A stretch of 7,820 nucleotides of DNA. Source: Synergistaceae bacterium. GTDB taxonomy: Bacteria; Synergistota; Synergistia; Synergistales; Synergistaceae. The stretch lies in assembly GCA_031290815.1 (NCBI GenBank), contig JAISLO010000194.1:1-7820 (forward strand). Reading direction: 5' to 3'. Below, piece by piece: positions 1 to 6,584 of this stretch. The translations under genes were made by a program, and so were the position numbers. Numbering within the stretch: the stretch's first letter is position 1; each line of letters starts with the position of its first letter. The notes under the pieces are model-generated. The model saw only the letters and a program-made list of their open reading frames with translations. It ran no database searches and was not told the DNA's origin.

Positions 1-90
1 AAAACTGAGGGCTAAGAACATGAGAAGCGCGCAGGCTATTCCCCTCATCAGCCCGGTGCCCGAGAGGGTCATGCAGAGCCTGATAAACAT
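1..90 (-). CDS. Possible secreted or membrane protein, N-terminal 30 residues only
   Basis: An ATG at 90-88 on the minus strand opens a frame that stays open to the left edge. The 30 visible residues resemble a signal peptide: Arg4 and Arg16 precede a hydrophobic run, ACALLMFLALSF, at the end. In-frame Met7 and Met15 are alternative starts and no site has a strong ribosome binding site, so the true start is uncertain. The 144-base gap to the hydrolase gene upstream is AT-rich between about 95 and 145, which could hold a promoter, but I found no convincing -35/-10 pair. The function cannot be told. The only evidence is an open frame, the signal-like composition and the shared direction with its neighbour. 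Confidence 0.35.
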   Translation of the reverse strand, partial: MFIRLCMTLSGTGLMRGIACALLMFLALSF

Positions 91-234
91 ATAAGCGTTT
101 ATTAAAATATATGTCCCAAACACAAGAAAAAATAAATTAGGGAACGACATACAGGCTCGCCTCCGCATCTGACAGATATCGGGAAAGCTCCGACCAGCAT
201 GAATTCAGGCGGCCCCGCGAATAAATCGGCCCTC

Positions 235-2178
235 TCAGAACATGAAGCCCAACAATCGCCAGTTGGCCAGAAAGAACATGAACAAGGTCTCATTCGCCGC
301 CATGATAAAAAGCAAAACCTTTTCAGCCCAATGATGATCAGGGTTGAAAATGTTTCCGAGAATCCGGAACCAAAACCACGCAAGCAGAATGCCTGCGGCA
401 AGGGGCAGCACGAACAGCGCTTTCACCTCGTATGGGACGAAGATCCTGAACTCGTTCCATAAATAATGCGCCGATACGGCCAGCCCCAGCGCGAACGACA
501 CCTGAATGGCGCAGAAAATGCAACTGATCGCCCAGAGTTCCGTCGCCGCCCTGAAGTCGTTCTCCCAGGGCAGCGTGTTGTTGTTTATCGTGGTTCCCAG
601 CATCAATCCCAAACCGGACAGACAAAACGTCGCCGCAAAACAGAACATCATTGCGATCTGCCACGGATGGCTTTCAAACGCATCAAGTTTATCATAAGTC
701 TGATTGACATCGCGCATTATGATGGCCGAAATTTTCCCGCCGTCATCTCTTTGCAGGAACATGTACTCCGGCGCCCCCTTGCTGTCCTCATCCGAGAGGA
801 CCAGCAGATCGCCGCTCAGAGGCTTCCAGGTGCGTGCCGGTATCGACGTGTCGCGCGTGTGGGTCAGAATCGCGTTTTTCCCTGACAACTCGACCTTGAT
901 CTGGTCCCCAAGGATGTGCATCGCCTTCTCGGCGGAGTGCCTCGCTATTTGGTTTGTCCTGTAGTATCCTGATATGTCGCCGGGTATTCTAGCTCCGCTT
1001 GCCGCCGCGTCCCGTGAGAGCGCGGCGTCTTCGCGGCTGAAGAAACGTTCTATGAGGGCGTCCGCCAGTTCCTCGCTGAAGTCGAGGCCGGTCATGTTCG
1101 TCGAATAGAATACCCCAAAGTTTGCGTCTGGGATCAGCATGAGCCACCCGGAGTAACCTGGGATGCCGCAGGACTGCTGAAGCGTTCTGACTCCGCGTAT
1201 CACCCGCTCGCGGTACGCGAGGCCGGTTCCTTCGATTAGGGGGTGGGGGGAGAAATGTCTTCGGAGCATGCTGTTGGAGAACATGGGTGAGAGAATGCGC
1301 GTCCTTCCAATGGCCCCTCCGTCTAGCTGAGCTATCATGAAACGGCCCATGTCGGCTGCGGTGGCGCTCATCCCGACCGCTGGCATGTCATATCTGTATT
1401 CGTATGGAAGCGGGCTGCCGTCCGTGTCGTATCCCGTCGCAAGGTTCTTCATCTGCTCCCCCGTGGGGCTGAATGTGCTGGATTCCATGCCGAGCGGTTT
1501 TAGAACGTGCTTGACGACGGCCGACGGAAAGTTCTGCCTCGAATAGCGCTCGATTATCGAGCCGAGAAGCGTGTAGCCCATGTTCGAATAGCTGTAATAT
1601 CTGCCCGGCGGCGCGAATCTCTCCGGCATTTTCTTCTGGAGGCGGGCTCCGTATCCTCGCTCGTCAGCCGATGTAGGCGCGCATACCTCCAGCTCCTTGT
1701 AGTCGAACCCGGCCGTGTGGGTCAGAAGATGCCTCAGCGTGACGGGCTCTGCGAAGTTTCCCGGAAGCTTCCACCTCCTGAGGTATGAGTTCACGTCCTC
1801 ATCCAGCCCGAGACGCCCCTTCTCGGCGAGCTGCATCAATGCCGTCGCGGTAACGAGTGTGGAGACGGCGCCGACGCGAAAGAGCGTCTTGTCAGGCTGG
1901 ACTGGTGTTCCCGACTTCACGTCGGAGACGCCGTATCCCTTAATATAAACGACCTCGCCGTCCCTTACCGAGACGAACGACAGTCCTGGTGCGAGCATAC
2001 CCCTGGGAACCCCGGCGAAAAAACCGTCTATGAACGAAGCGAACTCCGTCTGCGCCTGGGTTGCGCGGCGTGCTTGAGTCCTGGACTGCGCCGCCTGGGA
2101 CTCGCCGTTCATGACGAGGACCAGTGCCAGGACGAACATCGGCAGAACCGTGAGTCTCAAAAAGTTCAGACAGCACAT
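235..2178 (-). CDS. Exported serine-hydrolase-like protein (beta-lactamase/PBP fold) with membrane C-terminus; probable pseudoenzyme
   Basis: The 647 residues begin with a signal sequence or N-terminal anchor (about 8-29, cleavage possible near the AQA/SQA region). A beta-lactamase-family domain follows at about 45-380, then a linker of about 120 residues, then four hydrophobic segments near 507-528, 546-570, 586-606 and 620-644. Family landmarks are clear: FRVGAVSTLVTATALMQL at 100-117, LLTHTAGF at 151-158, YSNMGYTLLG at 197-206 and GIPGYSGWLMLIP at 338-350. In active members the first is typically GSVSK, with Ser nucleophile and Lys three residues later. Here those two positions are Ala104 and Thr107. 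The YxN motif (Tyr197, Asn199) is kept, while the usual H-G-G before the third motif is Q-S-C-G at 335-338. Active relatives are D-Ala-D-Ala peptidases, esterases or lactamases of the periplasm. This copy probably binds rather than cleaves. The start is fixed by an in-frame TAG ten bases further out; its ribosome binding site is weak. No promoter was recognised. Confidence 0.85.
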   Translation of the reverse strand: MCCLNFLRLTVLPMFVLALVLVMNGESQAAQSRTQARRATQAQTEFASFIDGFFAGVPRGMLAPGLSFVSVRDGEVVYIKGYGVSDVKSGTPVQPDKTLFRVGAVSTLVTATALMQLAEKGRLGLDEDVNSYLRRWKLPGNFAEPVTLRHLLTHTAGFDYKELEVCAPTSADERGYGARLQKKMPERFAPPGRYYSYSNMGYTLLGSIIERYSRQNFPSAVVKHVLKPLGMESSTFSPTGEQMKNLATGYDTDGSPLPYEYRYDMPAVGMSATAADMGRFMIAQLDGGAIGRTRILSPMFSNSMLRRHFSPHPLIEGTGLAYRERVIRGVRTLQQSCGIPGYSGWLMLIPDANFGVFYSTNMTGLDFSEELADALIERFFSREDAALSRDAAASGARIPGDISGYYRTNQIARHSAEKAMHILGDQIKVELSGKNAILTHTRDTSIPARTWKPLSGDLLVLSDEDSKGAPEYMFLQRDDGGKISAIIMRDVNQTYDKLDAFESHPWQIAMMFCFAATFCLSGLGLMLGTTINNNTLPWENDFRAATELWAISCIFCAIQVSFALGLAVSAHYLWNEFRIFVPYEVKALFVLPLAAGILLAWFWFRILGNIFNPDHHWAEKVLLFIMAANETLFMFFLANWRLLGFMF

Positions 2179-2428
2179 ATCAGCCCCGCGCTATATCTCT
2201 CATGCTTCCGAGCCCGCCCCCGGTCTCCGGCGCGTCAAAACGGCCGCATAATTTGGTTGCCATCCACTCGTTTTCATGTATCAATCGGCCGCCTCCTCAT
2301 CCTTTTGTACGGGTAGAATAACATCATGCGGCATATCGCGCCAGTGCCGCCGGCGGATATTCGCGCGCTTCCCGGCATCTATTAACGAAGAAATCATGCC
2401 GTTTGTCCCGAACCGAAAAATTTCATCA
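2179..2428. other. Intergenic region, no gene recognised
   Basis: This stretch lies between the diverging hydrolase and ligase genes. It contains a 10-base perfect palindrome, CCGCCGGCGG, at 2347-2356 and two copies of CGGCCGC about 45 bases apart, neither with a T-tract or an obvious partner. A 61-codon plus-strand frame (2276-2461) lacks a ribosome binding site and runs into the promoter, so I do not call it. The minus-strand promoter of the hydrolase should lie here but I see no good -35/-10 pair. Confidence 0.5.
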
Positions 2429-2457
2429 TTGATTCTTATCGGCATAGGTGTGATAAT
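2429..2457 (+). promoter_or_regulatory. Promoter P1 of the ligase-ACT unit
   Basis: TTGATT at 2429-2434 and GATAAT at 2452-2457 are separated by exactly 17 bases. A TG at 2449-2450 with one base before the hexamer gives an extended -10. The predicted start is near 2464, leaving a leader of about 145 bases before the ligase gene. This matches the sigma-70 consensus well and points at paaK; activity is inferred. Confidence 0.6.
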
Positions 2458-2469
2458 CTGACTGCCGAT
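2438..2469. promoter_or_regulatory. Inverted repeat over P1 -10 and start site, possible operator
   Basis: ATCGGCA at 2438-2444 and TGCCGAT at 2463-2469 are perfect 7-base arms with an 18-base spacer that contains the P1 extended -10. The left arm lies upstream of the predicted transcription start, so the pair would act as DNA (for example a dimeric repressor site), not as an RNA hairpin. No regulator gene lies in the window. A chance match is possible. Confidence 0.35.
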
Positions 2470-2475
2470 GATAGT

Positions 2476-2503
2476 TTGACCCAGTGAGAGGCTGATTTAT
2501 TAT
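2476..2503 (+). promoter_or_regulatory. Promoter P2 of the ligase-ACT unit
   Basis: TTGACC at 2476-2481 and TATTAT at 2498-2503 are separated by 16 bases, each matching the sigma-70 consensus at five of six positions. The predicted start is near 2510, just past the AGGAG of the small leader frame, so P2 transcripts would lack that ribosome binding site while P1 transcripts would include it. Confidence 0.5.
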
Positions 2504-2506
2504 CAG
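2492..2506. promoter_or_regulatory. Dyad over P2 -10, possible operator or leader hairpin
   Basis: CTGAT at 2492-2496 and ATCAG at 2502-2506 flank TTATT. As DNA the dyad overlaps the P2 -10 hexamer. In a P1 transcript it could fold into a small hairpin that takes in the first two bases of the leader AGGAG (2505-2509). The arms are only five bases long. Confidence 0.3.
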
Positions 2507-2518
2507 GAGCTTAAAGGT

Positions 2519-2566
2519 ATGAACCCGGATAGTGCCAGCATTCTGAAACGGCCGAACGTCATTTGA
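2519..2566 (+). CDS. Short leader reading frame, 15 residues
   Basis: ATG at 2519 is preceded by AGGAG at 2505-2509 with a nine-base spacer, a better ribosome binding site than that of many genes here. The frame encodes MNPDSASILKRPNVI and stops with TGA at 2564-2566, 43 bases before the ligase start. It has no run of a single amino acid as in classic attenuators, and no anti-terminator/terminator pair was found after it. It may be an upstream frame that tunes ligase expression, or a chance frame beside a purine-rich stretch. Confidence 0.35.
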   Translation: MNPDSASILKRPNVI

Positions 2567-2577
2567 CCTACGCTTCT

Positions 2578-2590
2578 AGAACAAAGTTCT
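2578..2590. repeat. Small perfect dyad before the ligase start
   Basis: AGAAC at 2578-2582 and GTTCT at 2586-2590 surround AAA. It lies between the leader frame and the AAGGA ribosome binding site of the ligase gene, so it could be a weak mRNA hairpin or a protein site. There is no T-tract, so it is not a terminator. Confidence 0.3.
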
Positions 2591-2609
2591 CGGAAAAGGA
2601 TGGGGAAAT

Positions 2610-3905
2610 GTGAGCTATTATCAACCGGAAATTGAATGTGCGTCCAGGGAGAAAATCAGGGAGCTCCAATCTGAAAGGCTCGTAAGAACGGTCAAGCGCG
2701 TCTACGACGACGTCGCGTATTACAGGAAGATGATGGACGGACAAGGCGTGAAACCGAGCGACATTCGGTCCGTCGACGACCTGTACAAGCTGCCGTTTTT
2801 GACAAAAGACGACCTGCGCGACTGTTACCCTTACGGCCTTCTCGCCGTGCCGCTGTCGGATGTCGTCAGGATCCAGTCCACAAGCGGAACGACCGGCAAG
2901 AGAGTCGTCGCGTTTTATACCCAGAGGGACATCGACATGTGGGATGAATGCTGTGCCAGGGCGATCGTCGCGGCCGGAGGGGACAAGAACGACGTCGTTC
3001 ACGTCTCGTACGGATACGGTCTTTTCACCGGCGGTCCAGGCCTGAACGGAGGCTCTCACAAGGTGGGCTCCATGACGCTTCCTATGTCCTCCGGCAACAC
3101 CGACAGGCAGATTCAATTCATGTGCGATCTCGGATCGACGATACTCTGCTGCACTCCCTCCTACGCCGCATTCCTTGCGGAGACGATCATCAATCAGGGA
3201 GTTTTGGATCAGATCAAGTTAAAGGCAGGCATCTTCGGCGCGGAGGCGTGGAGCGAGGAGATGAGGCGCGATATCGAGGCCCGTATGCGCATCAAGGCTT
3301 ACGATATTTACGGACTCACGGAGATAGCCGGGCCCGGCGTCTCCTTCGAGTGTTCCGAACAGACCGGAATGCACGTCAACGAGGACAGCTTCATAGCGGA
3401 GACCATCGATCCCGAAACCGGAGAGGTCCTGCCGGATGGGACAAAGGGCGAACTGGTGTTCACCTGCATCAACAAGGACGCGTTTCCGCTGCTGCGCTAT
3501 CGCACGAGGGATATATGCGTTCTCAGCAGGAAGGAGTGCTCCTGCGGCAGGACATTGGTCAAGATGAGCAGGCTGATGGGCCGAAGCGACGATATGCTCA
3601 TAATACGCGGGGTCAACGTATTCCCGTCCCAGATCGAGACTGTTTTGCTGAACTGCGGCCTCACTTCGAACTATCAGATAATCGTGGACAGGGTGAACTA
3701 CACCGACACCTTCGAGGTTCAGGTGGAGGTGACGCCCGAGATGTTCTCAGACACGGTGAAGAAAATCTCGACCAGGGAGGATGAGCTCGTAACCTCCATG
3801 CGCGCTATGCTCGGAATCTCTCCGAAGGTGACGCTGGTCGCGCCGCGCAGCATAGCCAGGAGCGAGGGCAAGGCCGTCAGGGTAATCGACAGACGTAAAA
3901 TATAA
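2610..3905 (+). CDS. paaK: Phenylacetate--CoA ligase family enzyme (AMP-forming)
   Basis: This 431-residue member of the adenylate-forming superfamily should activate an aryl acid with ATP and load it onto CoA in the cytoplasm. Motifs appear in order: the phosphate loop QSTSGTTGKR at 89-98, YDIYGLTE at 231-238, YRTRD at 297-301, the hinge region GRSDDMLIIRGVNVFPSQIE at 324-343, and ARSEGKAVRV at 416-425, where Lys421 fits the C-terminal catalytic lysine. CSCG at 310-313 is also common in this family. The length is typical. GTG is taken as start because TAG at 2577-2579 closes the frame upstream, AAGGA at 2596-2600 is suitably placed, and the nearby ATG triplets are out of frame or followed at once by a stop. 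The ACT gene follows 15 bases later. In anaerobic amino-acid degraders such pairs serve aryl-acid CoA formation linked to aromatic amino-acid oxidation; the exact substrate is inferred. Confidence 0.9.
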   Translation: MSYYQPEIECASREKIRELQSERLVRTVKRVYDDVAYYRKMMDGQGVKPSDIRSVDDLYKLPFLTKDDLRDCYPYGLLAVPLSDVVRIQSTSGTTGKRVVAFYTQRDIDMWDECCARAIVAAGGDKNDVVHVSYGYGLFTGGPGLNGGSHKVGSMTLPMSSGNTDRQIQFMCDLGSTILCCTPSYAAFLAETIINQGVLDQIKLKAGIFGAEAWSEEMRRDIEARMRIKAYDIYGLTEIAGPGVSFECSEQTGMHVNEDSFIAETIDPETGEVLPDGTKGELVFTCINKDAFPLLRYRTRDICVLSRKECSCGRTLVKMSRLMGRSDDMLIIRGVNVFPSQIETVLLNCGLTSNYQIIVDRVNYTDTFEVQVEVTPEMFSDTVKKISTREDELVTSMRAMLGISPKVTLVAPRSIARSEGKAVRVIDRRKI

Positions 3906-3920
3906 TTGGAGGAAAGATAA

Positions 3921-4352
3921 ATGGCCATAGATCAGATTTCCGTATTTGTGGAAAACAGCGTCGGGCGGCTCGCCGAGGTGACGGCAGTGTTGGGCGACGC
4001 GGGGATAGACATGCGGGCGATGTGTATCGCCGATACGACGGACTTCGGAATATTGCGCGTCATCGTGAGCAATCCGAATAGGGCGATAGAGATCCTGAAG
4101 GCGGCGGGCTGCGTCGTCTCGGTCACTCAGGTGCTGGCCGTCTCCATTCCCGACACGCCGGGAAGCCTCTCCAGGGTGATCGGAATCCTCTCCGACTCCG
4201 GAATCAGCGTGGAGTACGCCTATGCGTTCATCACCAGGAAGAAGGGCAACGCATACGTCATATTCCGAGTGGAGAACAACGAGCAAGCCGAGGAGATACT
4301 CGCTGGGAACGGCGTAAAGACGGCTGACACAAGCGAACTTTACGAGCTGTAA
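3921..4352 (+). CDS. Tandem ACT-domain protein
   Basis: The 143 residues form two ACT domains and nothing else. The first, about 3-68, carries VENSVGRLAEVTAVLGDAGI at 10-29; the second, about 71-141, carries IPDTPGSLSRVIGILSDSGI at 76-95. Both show the Gly-Leu-turn-helix pattern that builds amino-acid binding sites at ACT dimer interfaces. There is no catalytic domain, so the protein is probably a small-molecule sensor or regulator. It starts at ATG with a strong GGAGGA at 3908-3913, 15 bases after the ligase stop, so it is almost certainly co-transcribed with it. Proteins of this kind are often encoded next to phenylacetate-CoA ligases, which suggests that it senses an amino acid (perhaps aromatic) tied to that enzyme. 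The ligand is not visible from the sequence. Confidence 0.88.
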   Translation: MAIDQISVFVENSVGRLAEVTAVLGDAGIDMRAMCIADTTDFGILRVIVSNPNRAIEILKAAGCVVSVTQVLAVSIPDTPGSLSRVIGILSDSGISVEYAYAFITRKKGNAYVIFRVENNEQAEEILAGNGVKTADTSELYEL

Positions 4353-4354
4353 GA

Positions 4355-4418
4355 CGGGCGGATGGGCTGTCTCGAGCCTAGGGTCCTCTCCGGGACAGGC
4401 CGGCCCGAAGCGTTTTTT
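4355..4418 (+). terminator. Probable intrinsic terminator after the ACT gene
   Basis: An outer stem CGGGC (4355-4359) with GCCCG (4403-4407) encloses an inner stem GGGCTGTCTC (4364-4373) with GGGACAGGCC (4392-4401), which has one G-G mismatch and one G-U pair. Six T residues follow at 4413-4418. The five-base gap between stem and T-tract and the long loop make it imperfect. It would separate the ligase-ACT unit from acpS. Confidence 0.45.
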
Positions 4419-4440
4419 CACCGAGAAACCGTCATGATTC

Positions 4441-4445
4441 GGAGG
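4441..4445 (+). promoter_or_regulatory. Ribosome binding site fixing the acpS start
   Basis: GGAGG overlaps the first in-frame GTG (4445) but lies eight bases before the second GTG (4454). The second is therefore the real start, which also gives the family-typical N-terminus MIAGVGTD. Confidence 0.75.
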
Positions 4446-4453
4446 TGCGAGGC

Positions 4454-4819
4454 GTGATCGCCGGGGTGGGGACTGATATGTGCGGCATCTCTCGTATGAA
4501 GCGCGCTATCGAGTGCGAGCGTTTCGTCGTCAGGGTTTTCTCAGGCGAGGAGATAGAGTATGCCATGTCAAAAAAGACGCCGGAGCGTCACTTCGCCAGC
4601 GCTTTTGCCGCGAAGGAGGCCTTGGCCAAAGCGATCGGTCTGGGACTTGCCGGCATAGGTTTTTCCTCGTCGTGGGTCAGACGAACCGACAGCGGTCCTG
4701 TTATAATGATGACGGATGCGCTCAGGGAAAAATTCGAGGAACGGAGCGTGCGCAGGAGTTGGCTGTCGCTCGCTCACGAGGGGGATTATGCCATGGCTTT
4801 TGTAGTGCTCGAGTCCTGA
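4454..4819 (+). CDS. acpS: Holo-[acyl-carrier-protein] synthase
   Basis: This 121-residue enzyme transfers 4'-phosphopantetheine from CoA to the serine of acyl carrier protein and so activates fatty-acid synthesis. Diagnostic motifs are present: GVGTD at 4-8 with the metal-binding Asp8, FSGEEIEYA at 29-37, and FAAKEALAKAIGLG at 51-64 with the metal-binding Glu55. The length is normal for the bacterial AcpS type. The GTG start is set by the ribosome binding site just upstream and by homology of the N-terminus. nnr begins two bases after the stop codon, a neighbour relation seen in many bacteria. I see no promoter in the short gap after the terminator, so the source of its transcript is unclear. 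Confidence 0.93.
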   Translation: MIAGVGTDMCGISRMKRAIECERFVVRVFSGEEIEYAMSKKTPERHFASAFAAKEALAKAIGLGLAGIGFSSSWVRRTDSGPVIMMTDALREKFEERSVRRSWLSLAHEGDYAMAFVVLES

Positions 4820-4821
4820 AG

Positions 4822-6345
4822 ATGAGACGCTTTTATCCCGTTTCCGCAATAAGGGATGCGGATCGCGCCGCCGCGGAGGATCTGGCGACACCTGGCCGGA
4901 TACTCATGGAGAACGCCGGACGAGGCGCGGCGGACGCCATAGCGAGAAGGTATCCCGACGCGAGGAACTTTCTGATCATGTGCGGTCCCGGCAACAACGG
5001 CGGGGATGGGTTTGTCGCGGCCCGTCATCTCGCGGTTTACGGGCTGCGAGCGACCGTAATTTCAACCAGGAACATCGACGAATACCCTCCCGACGCCCGA
5101 GCGGCGGCCATAGCCGCGGTCAAACTGGGGATAGCCGTAGTCTCGTCGGCTGAGAGCTGCGACGACGATATAGCGGCCCTCATCGACGCCGCCGATGTCA
5201 TAGTCGACGCCCTGCTCGGCTCCGGATTGAGCGGAGAGCCCAGGGGCGAAGTGCGGAGGCTGCTGTCGATGCTTGCGGAGAGGAGCGGGATCGTCTCTCT
5301 GGACATTCCGTCTGGAGTCAATCCGGACACTGGAGAGGTGACAAAGAACGCAGTCAGGGCGGACGCGACAATCACATTTTTGGCCGAAAAACGCGCTATG
5401 GCGGTGACGCCCGGCGCTTATCACTGCGGTGACGTCGAGGTGGCTCAAATAGGGGTCCCGGCGGACAGGGTTCTCGGCGACACGGACGTGATCGTAGGTT
5501 TCGACAGGTCGGACATTCCGTCGCTCGTCCCCTTCGTCCCGGATGACGCGCACAAGAGGACGAGGGGCGGCCTTCTCATAATAGGAGGATCGCTCAACTT
5601 CAGGGGCGCTCCGATCTTAGCCGCGAGAGCCGCGCTGAGGGCGGGATGCGGGCTGGTGTTTCTCGCCATCCCTGACATCCAGGTCGAGGAGGCAAACGCC
5701 CTGCTGCCGGAGGCGATATTCCTTCCCATGCCGTCGAAGGACGGGTGCATTCGCTTCAAGGGCTCCGACAAAATAATCGAACCGTGGTACGAGAGGTGCG
5801 ACGCGGTAGTGCTCGGCCCAGGCCTCGGGTGGTCGGCTGAGTGCGAGCGGATGACCGCTTATGTCCACAAGGAGTGGGATATTCCGTTGCTCCTCGACGC
5901 CGACGCGCTGTATCATCTCGCCGGGTTGGAGAAATCGCTCTACCCTTCAGTTTACAGGAAGAATATGCTTATCACGCCGCACGTGGGGGAGGCGTCTCGC
6001 CTGCTCGGAAACAGCTCGAAAAACGTCTCGGAGAGGCGTCTCGATTCCTGCTCGGAACTCGTCGTCAGGTTTGGGGCGACCCTCCTGAAGGGCCCGCGCA
6101 CATTGATCGCCTCGGAGGGCGAGAAAAGGGTGATCCTGGAGGGTGGTCCTTTTCTCGCGGTGCCCGGTTCAGGAGACGTCCTGTCGGGATTGATCGGCTC
6201 ATTCATGGCAATGGGGCTGTCAGTCCTCGACGCGGCCACGCTCGGCGCGCTCGTTCACGCCGAGGCTGGCAGGGCGTGCGGCAGGCGCAATGGAATTTTG
6301 GCGAGTGAGATCGCCGACAACATCACCACGGAGGCGACGCGTTGA
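4822..6345 (+). CDS. nnr: Bifunctional NAD(P)H-hydrate epimerase / ADP-dependent NAD(P)H-hydrate dehydratase
   Basis: This cytoplasmic repair enzyme of 507 residues converts S- and R-NAD(P)HX, the hydrated damaged cofactors, back to NAD(P)H. The N-terminal epimerase (YjeF_N, about 1-215) shows NAGRGA at 31-36, GPGNNGGDGFVAARHL at 55-70, VDALLGSGLSGEPRG at 128-142 and SLDIPSGVNPDTG at 159-171. The C-terminal ribokinase-like dehydratase (about 225-505) shows RGGLLIIGGS at 248-257, LGPGLG at 331-336, LLLDADAL at 356-363, TPHVGEASRLL at 385-395 and VPGSGDVLSG at 447-456. Asp452 fits the catalytic base, and Ser450 replaces the usual Thr of GTGD. The length matches two-domain relatives. The ATG at 4822 is chosen because the protein family begins here; an open frame continues upstream through acpS but codes nothing recognisable. 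Its ribosome binding site is weak, so coupling to acpS two bases upstream is likely. Confidence 0.94.
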   Translation: MRRFYPVSAIRDADRAAAEDLATPGRILMENAGRGAADAIARRYPDARNFLIMCGPGNNGGDGFVAARHLAVYGLRATVISTRNIDEYPPDARAAAIAAVKLGIAVVSSAESCDDDIAALIDAADVIVDALLGSGLSGEPRGEVRRLLSMLAERSGIVSLDIPSGVNPDTGEVTKNAVRADATITFLAEKRAMAVTPGAYHCGDVEVAQIGVPADRVLGDTDVIVGFDRSDIPSLVPFVPDDAHKRTRGGLLIIGGSLNFRGAPILAARAALRAGCGLVFLAIPDIQVEEANALLPEAIFLPMPSKDGCIRFKGSDKIIEPWYERCDAVVLGPGLGWSAECERMTAYVHKEWDIPLLLDADALYHLAGLEKSLYPSVYRKNMLITPHVGEASRLLGNSSKNVSERRLDSCSELVVRFGATLLKGPRTLIASEGEKRVILEGGPFLAVPGSGDVLSGLIGSFMAMGLSVLDAATLGALVHAEAGRACGRRNGILASEIADNITTEATR

Positions 6346-6584
6346 TGTACGAAAGGCGAGATCTCAGGAAAAGGCGTCAGAGGGCGGAGAAGCCGGAGGT
6401 TCGTCCAAGGTATGGCGGCGGCTGGATGACCTTCATGAGTTTTTTCGCGATAGTGGCGTGCCTCGCTGTCGTAAAGGCAAGGAACCACGATCTCAGCATA
6501 GGCCCCATGGTCATCGCGGCCGCCAGTGTGGGTGTGGCGTGCCTCGTCATGTCCAGGATAGGCAAGAGGAATCAGCGTCGGTGA
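6345..6584 (+). CDS. Small basic two-helix membrane protein, unknown function
   Basis: This 79-residue protein starts at an ATG that shares one base with the nnr stop (TGATG); GGAGG at 6330-6334 lies upstream. A TTG directly before it could add one residue. The N-terminus is strongly basic (RRDLRKRRQR at 4-13), followed by two hydrophobic segments at about 27-43 and 52-70 and a basic tail RIGKRNQRR at 71-79. By the positive-inside rule both ends would face the cytoplasm, with a short loop (KARNHDLS, 44-51) outside. I do not recognise a family. Its overlaps on both sides (one base with nnr, four with tsaE) show that it is a real, coupled gene of the operon. A link to tRNA modification or cofactor repair is possible but nothing in the sequence shows it. 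Confidence 0.7.
   Translation: MYERRDLRKRRQRAEKPEVRPRYGGGWMTFMSFFAIVACLAVVKARNHDLSIGPMVIAAASVGVACLVMSRIGKRNQRR

Noticed and set aside
199..964. Several plus-strand open frames of 60-140 codons opposite the hydrolase gene
   Set aside because: They lie wholly or mostly antisense to a well-supported protein, have Arg/Gln-rich low-information translations and lack ribosome binding sites.
2347..2356. Perfect palindrome CCGCCGGCGG
   Set aside because: It is short, GC-rich, without a loop, T-tract or partner copy, and likely chance in this base composition.
2276..2461. Plus-strand 61-codon frame in the intergenic region
   Set aside because: It has no ribosome binding site, an unremarkable Ser/Arg-rich translation, and it ends within the strong P1 promoter.
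2948..3784. Long plus-strand frame of 278 codons inside the ligase gene
   Set aside because: It is the out-of-frame shadow of a conserved enzyme; the translation is rich in Arg, Gly and His without motifs.
4480..4821. In-frame upstream extension of nnr through acpS
   Set aside because: The extension codes nothing recognisable, while acpS in the other frame is clear and nnr family proteins begin at 4822.
6290..6580. In-frame upstream extension of tsaE
   Set aside because: It overlaps the end of nnr and the small membrane protein; the GTG at 6581 with its ribosome site gives the usual TsaE N-terminus.
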